Source of the DNA: Planctomycetota bacterium
Lineage (GTDB): Bacteria > Planctomycetota > Phycisphaerae > UBA1845
Assembly (NCBI GenBank): GCA_022563615.1
Contig: JADFMZ010000017.1
Coordinates: 1-18,961, forward strand
DNA: 18,961 bases
Direction: 5' to 3'
A program made the translations under genes and the position numbers. A model generated the notes under the pieces. That model was given only the letters and a program-made list of their open reading frames with translations. It was not told where the DNA came from and did no database searches. Below are positions 15,984-18,961 of the stretch, piece by piece; within the stretch, counting starts at the first letter, position 1, and each line of letters opens with the position of its first letter.

Positions 15984-16001
15984 CGCAGGCTGAAGCCTGC
16001 G
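15984..16001. repeat. Short palindrome CGCAGGCT-GA-AGCCTGCG
   Basis: A perfect 8-bp stem with a 2-base centre, sitting between two copies of the 96-bp repeat. I recall GGCTGAAGCCT-type palindromes as common interspersed units in planctomycetes, so this is probably another repeat-family member, not an operator. Confidence 0.6.
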
Positions 16002-16008
16002 GCTCGGT

Positions 16009-16104
16009 CTACAGCGTTCTCACTTATTGTGTATCACCATTTCAGGTAAATCACCCGGAAAAAGCGGTCGTTGGACCGCTACAGAAAATTAGAGCTTGCT
16101 CTAG
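16009..16104 (+). repeat. 96-bp dispersed repeat, copy 2
   Basis: The best-preserved copy. It contains the hairpin GCGGTC-GTTG-GACCGC (16064-16079) and the palindrome TAGAGCTTGCTCTA (16090-16103). It is ~86% identical to the reverse complement of 7880-7975 and ~75% to 15850-15924. It ends 51 bases before the RNase HII-like start codon. Confidence 0.88.
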
Positions 16105-16155
16105 GTGGACGTGCTCCGGTTGTTACCTTCAACTGCCGGTCCAAGGAGAGGGCGC

Positions 16156-17118
16156 GTGGGTATTCTGGGTGGTATTGACGAAGCTGGATACGGGCCGATC
16201 CTCGGCCCGCTGGTCGTGTCCGGGGCGGTCTTTAGCGTACCCGATGACCGGCTTGACCACTGCTTGTGGAGCACGCTTCGGGAATCCTGCGCGCCGAAGC
16301 TCCAACACGCCGGAGGACGCCTTGTCGTCGCGGACAGCAAGTACCTCTACCGTCCGCCCGGAGTCTTAGGGCCGTTGGAGCGTACCGCGCTGGTGATGCT
16401 TGCCGCAGGCGGGTTCCATCCCCGGACTTTTCGGGAGCTACTCGATTTGATCGCCCCAGGCGCGTCGCAAGCGATGGATCGACATCCCTGGTATGCCGGG
16501 CAGGATCTCTCGCTTCCCGTGTCCGACGACGTGGGAGACATCGCCACCCGTGCCAACGCCGTGCGACGAAACTGTCTCGAAAACGGGGTCGAACCGCTCG
16601 GGCCGATCTGCGAACCCCTCGTGGAAGGGCAGTTCAATTCGATCGTGGAGAAAACGCGCAACAAGGCCGTCGTCATGCTGACTCAGGCCATGCGCATCGT
16701 GGATCGGATGATGAAGATCGATCCGAACTCGCCCGTGCGATTATACGTGGATCGTCTGGGTGGTCGAATGCGCTACCGCGAGGCGTTGACCATGTCCTTT
16801 CCGCAATGGGAGATTCAGATTCTTGAGGAGTCGGCGGGACAAAGCGCCTATCGCCTGAAGCGAGGGTCGCGCACATGCGACATCACGTTTACGGCCAAGG
16901 GCGAACGGCATCACTTTCCGATCGCGCTGGCCAGCGTATACAGCAAGTACGTGCGCGAGCTGTACATGCGCTTGTTCAACAGGTTTTGGTGCGCGCAAGC
17001 CGCCGGCCTGTCTTCAACCGCGGGATACTACACCGACGCCCAGCGCTGGCTGCGCGAGGCGGCGCCGCACATGCAACGCCTTCAAATCGACCGGGCCGCA
17101 CTCGTGAGGCTACGCTGA
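16156..17118 (+). CDS. Divergent RNase HII/HIII-like nuclease
   Basis: A 320-residue relative of type 2 RNase H, which cuts the RNA strand of RNA/DNA hybrids. Motif I, GIDEAGYGPILGPLVV, gives Asp8 and Glu9; ADSK (59-62) matches the conserved DSK loop; YVD gives Asp199; and AKGERHHFPIALASVYSKYVRE aligns with the KGD...SIxAKVxRD block, giving Glu250 as the fourth acid. Two differences stand out. The junction-sensing GRG of RNase HII is GYG (11-13), and the acidic set reads DEDE, as in RNase HIII, not DEDD. It is ~100 residues longer than bacterial RNase HII, with extra sequence at ~75-190 and ~205-245. The GTG start at 16156 is favoured by AAGGAGAGG five bases upstream; an ATG at 16105 lies one base beyond a repeat and lacks a ribosome site. 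Probably cytoplasmic; activity unproven. Confidence 0.78.
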   Translation: MGILGGIDEAGYGPILGPLVVSGAVFSVPDDRLDHCLWSTLRESCAPKLQHAGGRLVVADSKYLYRPPGVLGPLERTALVMLAAGGFHPRTFRELLDLIAPGASQAMDRHPWYAGQDLSLPVSDDVGDIATRANAVRRNCLENGVEPLGPICEPLVEGQFNSIVEKTRNKAVVMLTQAMRIVDRMMKIDPNSPVRLYVDRLGGRMRYREALTMSFPQWEIQILEESAGQSAYRLKRGSRTCDITFTAKGERHHFPIALASVYSKYVRELYMRLFNRFWCAQAAGLSSTAGYYTDAQRWLREAAPHMQRLQIDRAALVRLR

Positions 17119-17176
17119 CCGGGTCAACGCTCGATCCGGACGACCGTGGCACGCCGGCGCCCACGGAAACGTGTAA

Positions 17177-17285
17177 GAACCTATCCCATTAACCCATGCG
17201 GCGCCGGTTTTAAACCGGCGGCGCCGGTTGCAGCCGGTGAAACGCACGGGTTACAAACCCGTGCCACACTTTTCGGGATAGGCTC
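17177..17285. mobile_element. MITE-like 109-bp element with terminal inverted repeats
   Basis: The ends, GAACCTATCCC (17177-17187) and GGGATAGGCTC (17275-17285), are inverted copies with one mismatch over 11 bases. The element is flanked on both sides by TAA (17174-17176, 17286-17288), a plausible 3-bp target duplication. The inside is made of hairpins: CGCCGGTTT-T-AAACCGGCG (17202-17220), a GCCGGTTGCAGCCGGT stem (17223-17238) and GCACGGGTT-ACA-AACCCGTGC (17244-17264). No coding capacity. TNA-type duplications suggest mobilisation by an IS5-like transposase supplied elsewhere; this link is inference. Confidence 0.7.
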
Positions 17286-17455
17286 TAAGCGGGTTTGATC
17301 CTGAGAATCTCGACGTCCGGGTAGTTGGCCTGTTGGGTTGCCAGGCGACGTGCTTCAACGGCACCAGGGGCATATACCCTGAATTGCTTTACGGCTCCCG
17401 GCTTCTTGTCGCCGGGCAGCTTGTACTTGTAATAAACGATGTAGGCTTTGAGCAT
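17285..17455 (-). CDS. Unrecognised 56-residue protein
   Basis: A small gene on the minus strand, starting at ATG 17455 with a GGGA-type ribosome site ~5 bases upstream. The product begins MLKAYIVYYKYKLPGDKKPG and continues KQFRVYAPGAVEARRLATQQ, then NYPDVEILRIKPA. It looks like a compact beta-hairpin/helix/strand protein: two amphipathic strands, a helix with EARRLATQQ and a final strand. This layout recurs in small proteins that carry an 'A..EAR.LA..Q.P...V..V' ending. It is basic and probably cytoplasmic or nucleic-acid-associated; no function is assigned. Amino-acid composition is protein-like, unlike the opposite-strand frame. The TAG stop is built from the TA of the target duplication and the first G of the MITE-like element, so the insertion lies exactly at the 3' end. 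Confidence 0.65.
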   Translation of the reverse strand: MLKAYIVYYKYKLPGDKKPGAVKQFRVYAPGAVEARRLATQQANYPDVEILRIKPA

Positions 17456-17540
17456 GTCTTTCCCACGAACCAGAATCGGGCGTGGATGCCCAACGCCTCG
17501 CCGGGTTATTCGCCTCAGGCATCGCTACGTATGTGCGTAT

Positions 17541-17619
17541 GCCGCCCCCCGCTGGGATCCTTGTCCCTGGTATCCTATTGTAGCCAAGGTAACTATCGGT
17601 ACCAGTGTCGCGGGGCGGC
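17541..17619. other. Long nested stem-loop
   Basis: GCCGCCCC (17541-17548) pairs with GGGGCGGC (17612-17619), and inside it CTGGTA (17567-17572) pairs with TACCAG (17600-17605). It lies between the minus-strand 56-residue gene and clpC, in a ~450-base gap (17456-17911) otherwise without a credible gene. It could be a degenerate repeat or a leader structure. Confidence 0.35.
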
Positions 17620-17734
17620 TGCCGCTTTGGCTTCTATCGGACAGGCATTCGGGTTCAAGGGTGCTTTCATTCCACCGTCAAGGGCGGTCGATAGAGATGG
17701 GGGCGCCGCCGCAGCAAGTCACCATCGGCGCGGG

Positions 17735-17763
17735 TTGATGATGTTCAGGAGGGGTGATAAAAT
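17735..17763 (+). promoter_or_regulatory. Sigma-70-type promoter candidate for clpC
   Basis: TTGATG (17735-17740), 17-base spacer, TAAAAT (17758-17763). The -35 box matches 4 of 6 and the -10 box 5 of 6 consensus bases. The leader to ATG 17912 would be ~140 bases. No CIRCE or CtsR-type operator was seen. Confidence 0.42.
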
Positions 17764-17911
17764 CATGGAGTGGGCTTGCCTGGGATATACAGCGTATGTC
17801 CTGTGTCGGGGAGGGCAGGCTCGACAACCGATCTCGCCGATGGATCCACCTTCGACGCCGAAACGTCGACCGGGAGCACGGCGGACAAGCTCATGGAGAT
17901 GATTGCACGAT

Positions 17912-18961
17912 ATGTTTGAGCGATTTACAGACCGCGCGCGAAAGGTGATGGCGCTGGCCAATCAGGAGGCCCAGCGTTTCAACCACGAGTACATCGGGAC
18001 CGAGCACATCCTGCTGGGGCTGGTCAAGGAGGGCTCCGGGGTGGGGGCGAACGTGCTCAAGAACCTCGAGGTCGACTTGCGCAAGGTGCGGCTCGAGGTC
18101 GAAAAGCTGGTCAAGAGCGGGCCGGAAACGGTCACGATGGGCAAGCTGCCGCAGACGCCGCGGGCCAAGAAAGTCATCGAGTACGCCATCGAGGAAGCCC
18201 GGAATCTGAATCATAACTATGTTGGAACAGAGCACCTGCTGTTGGGGCTGCTTCGTGAGCAGGACGGCGTAGCCGCGCAGGTGTTGATGAATCTGAACCT
18301 ACGCCTGGAAGACGTCCGTGAAGAGGTGCTCAATCTGCTCGGCGCGAGCGATGAAGGCGATGAGGTCGGATCCTCCATGCCCGGCGAACCGAAAAAGGGC
18401 AAGAGCAAGACGCCGGCGCTCGATTCCTTCGGGCGGGATCTCACCGAGATTGCTCGACAGGGAAAGCTGGATCCGGTGATCGGGCGGGTTCGGGAAATCG
18501 AGCGCATCATTCAGATTCTCTGCCGGCGCCAGAAAAACAACCCCGTGTTGTTGGGTGAGGCCGGGGTCGGCAAGACGGCCATCGTCGAAGGGTTGGCCCA
18601 ACTGATTATCTCGAACGATATCCCCGAACTATTGGCCGACCGTCGCATCGTCGTGCTGGATCTGGCCATGATGGTCGCCGGAACGAAATACCGAGGGCAG
18701 TTCGAAGAGCGAATCAAGGCGGTGATGAACGAGGTCCGTCGCGCTCGCAACGTCATCCTGTTCATCGATGAACTGCATACGCTGGTCGGGGCGGGCGGCG
18801 CGGAAGGCGCCATCGACGCCTCCAATGTCCTCAAACCTGCGTTGAGCCGTGGGGAGATCCAATGCATCGGGGCTACGACGCTCGACGAGTATCGAAAATA
18901 TATCGAGAAGGACTCGGCCTTGGAGCGACGTTTCCAGCAGGTCATCGTCGAATCGCCCAAT
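17912..18961 (+). CDS. clpC: ClpC-type AAA+ unfoldase, 5' part (runs off the window)
   Basis: The first 350 residues of a Clp/Hsp100 ATPase, which unfolds proteins for the ClpP protease in the cytoplasm. The N domain has two Clp-N repeats: MFERFTDRARKVMALANQEA with EYIGTEHILLGL (~1-66) and RAKKVIEYAIEEARNL with NYVGTEHLLLGLL (~80-142). A Lys/Gly/Pro/Ser linker follows, then the first AAA+ module: LDPVIGR, Walker A GEAGVGKT (215-222), Walker B LFIDE with Asp286 and Glu287, and the pore-loop region AGTKYRGQFEER. The MFERFTDRARKV opening and double repeat mark ClpC rather than ClpA or ClpB. The frame is open to the last base; the ClpC middle domain and second AAA+ module would lie beyond. The ribosome site is weak (GGAG, 13 bases upstream). 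Confidence 0.95.
   Translation, partial: MFERFTDRARKVMALANQEAQRFNHEYIGTEHILLGLVKEGSGVGANVLKNLEVDLRKVRLEVEKLVKSGPETVTMGKLPQTPRAKKVIEYAIEEARNLNHNYVGTEHLLLGLLREQDGVAAQVLMNLNLRLEDVREEVLNLLGASDEGDEVGSSMPGEPKKGKSKTPALDSFGRDLTEIARQGKLDPVIGRVREIERIIQILCRRQKNNPVLLGEAGVGKTAIVEGLAQLIISNDIPELLADRRIVVLDLAMMVAGTKYRGQFEERIKAVMNEVRRARNVILFIDELHTLVGAGGAEGAIDASNVLKPALSRGEIQCIGATTLDEYRKYIEKDSALERRFQQVIVESPN

Noticed and set aside
17333..17902. 189-residue plus-strand open frame
   Set aside because: It overlaps the more convincing minus-strand 56-residue gene and crosses a stem-loop and the clpC promoter candidate; composition is not protein-like.
17456..17911. CIRCE or CtsR operator ahead of clpC
   Set aside because: Neither the TTAGCACTC inverted repeat nor the GGTCAAA tandem motif is present.

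Overview
The window looks like a GC-rich planctomycete chromosome segment, possibly from the Phycisphaerae or a related lineage. This is judged from protein style, not from any marker gene. The clues are a large Cys-rich exoprotein with 'GACC...' modules and a dockerin-like tail, a CHASE2-adenylate cyclase with oversized sensor insertions, a YIP1 protein ahead of a MacAB-type exporter, FG-GAP and FN3 secreted proteins, weak Shine-Dalgarno use at many genes, and many short palindromic repeats. No rRNA, tRNA, CRISPR array, transposase or integrase was found.

Layout. 1-1912 (minus strand): a short secreted FG-GAP/FN3 chimera, a dispersed hairpin repeat, and a CgeB-type glycosyltransferase. 2188-4671: an 827-residue secreted repeat protein transcribed divergently from the glycosyltransferase. 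4672-6951: mostly non-coding DNA around two tiny exported proteins, a Gly/Leu-rich 64-residue lipoprotein candidate and a Flp-type pilin. Each has hairpin-rich DNA upstream, and the lipoprotein has a strong terminator. 6952-11492: YIP1 membrane protein, a dispersed repeat, then MacA-like adaptor, ABC ATPase and FtsX/MacB-type permease, the last three joined by 4-bp start/stop overlaps. 11634-11766: a nested perfect inverted repeat. 11900-15855: a promoter candidate, RNase III, and a 1009-residue CHASE2 adenylate cyclase 32 bp behind it. 15850-16104: a repeat island. 16156-17118: a divergent RNase HII/HIII-like protein. 17177-17285: a 109-bp MITE-like element with inverted ends and a TAA duplication. 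17285-17455 (minus): an unrecognised 56-residue gene whose stop codon lies on the element junction. 17912-end: the 5' part of clpC.

How they may work together: the clearest units are the tripartite exporter operon and the rnc-cyclase pair, where a hairpin covers the cyclase ribosome-binding site and suggests translational coupling. RNase III, the RNase HII-like protein and ClpC are housekeeping RNA or protein quality-control enzymes. No defence or other undescribed multi-gene system stands out. The most unusual items are the RNase HII-like protein with GYG in place of GRG, RNase III with Ala at a conserved acidic position, the cyclase sensor insertions, the dispersed repeat families (three copies of one within the window) and two small proteins.
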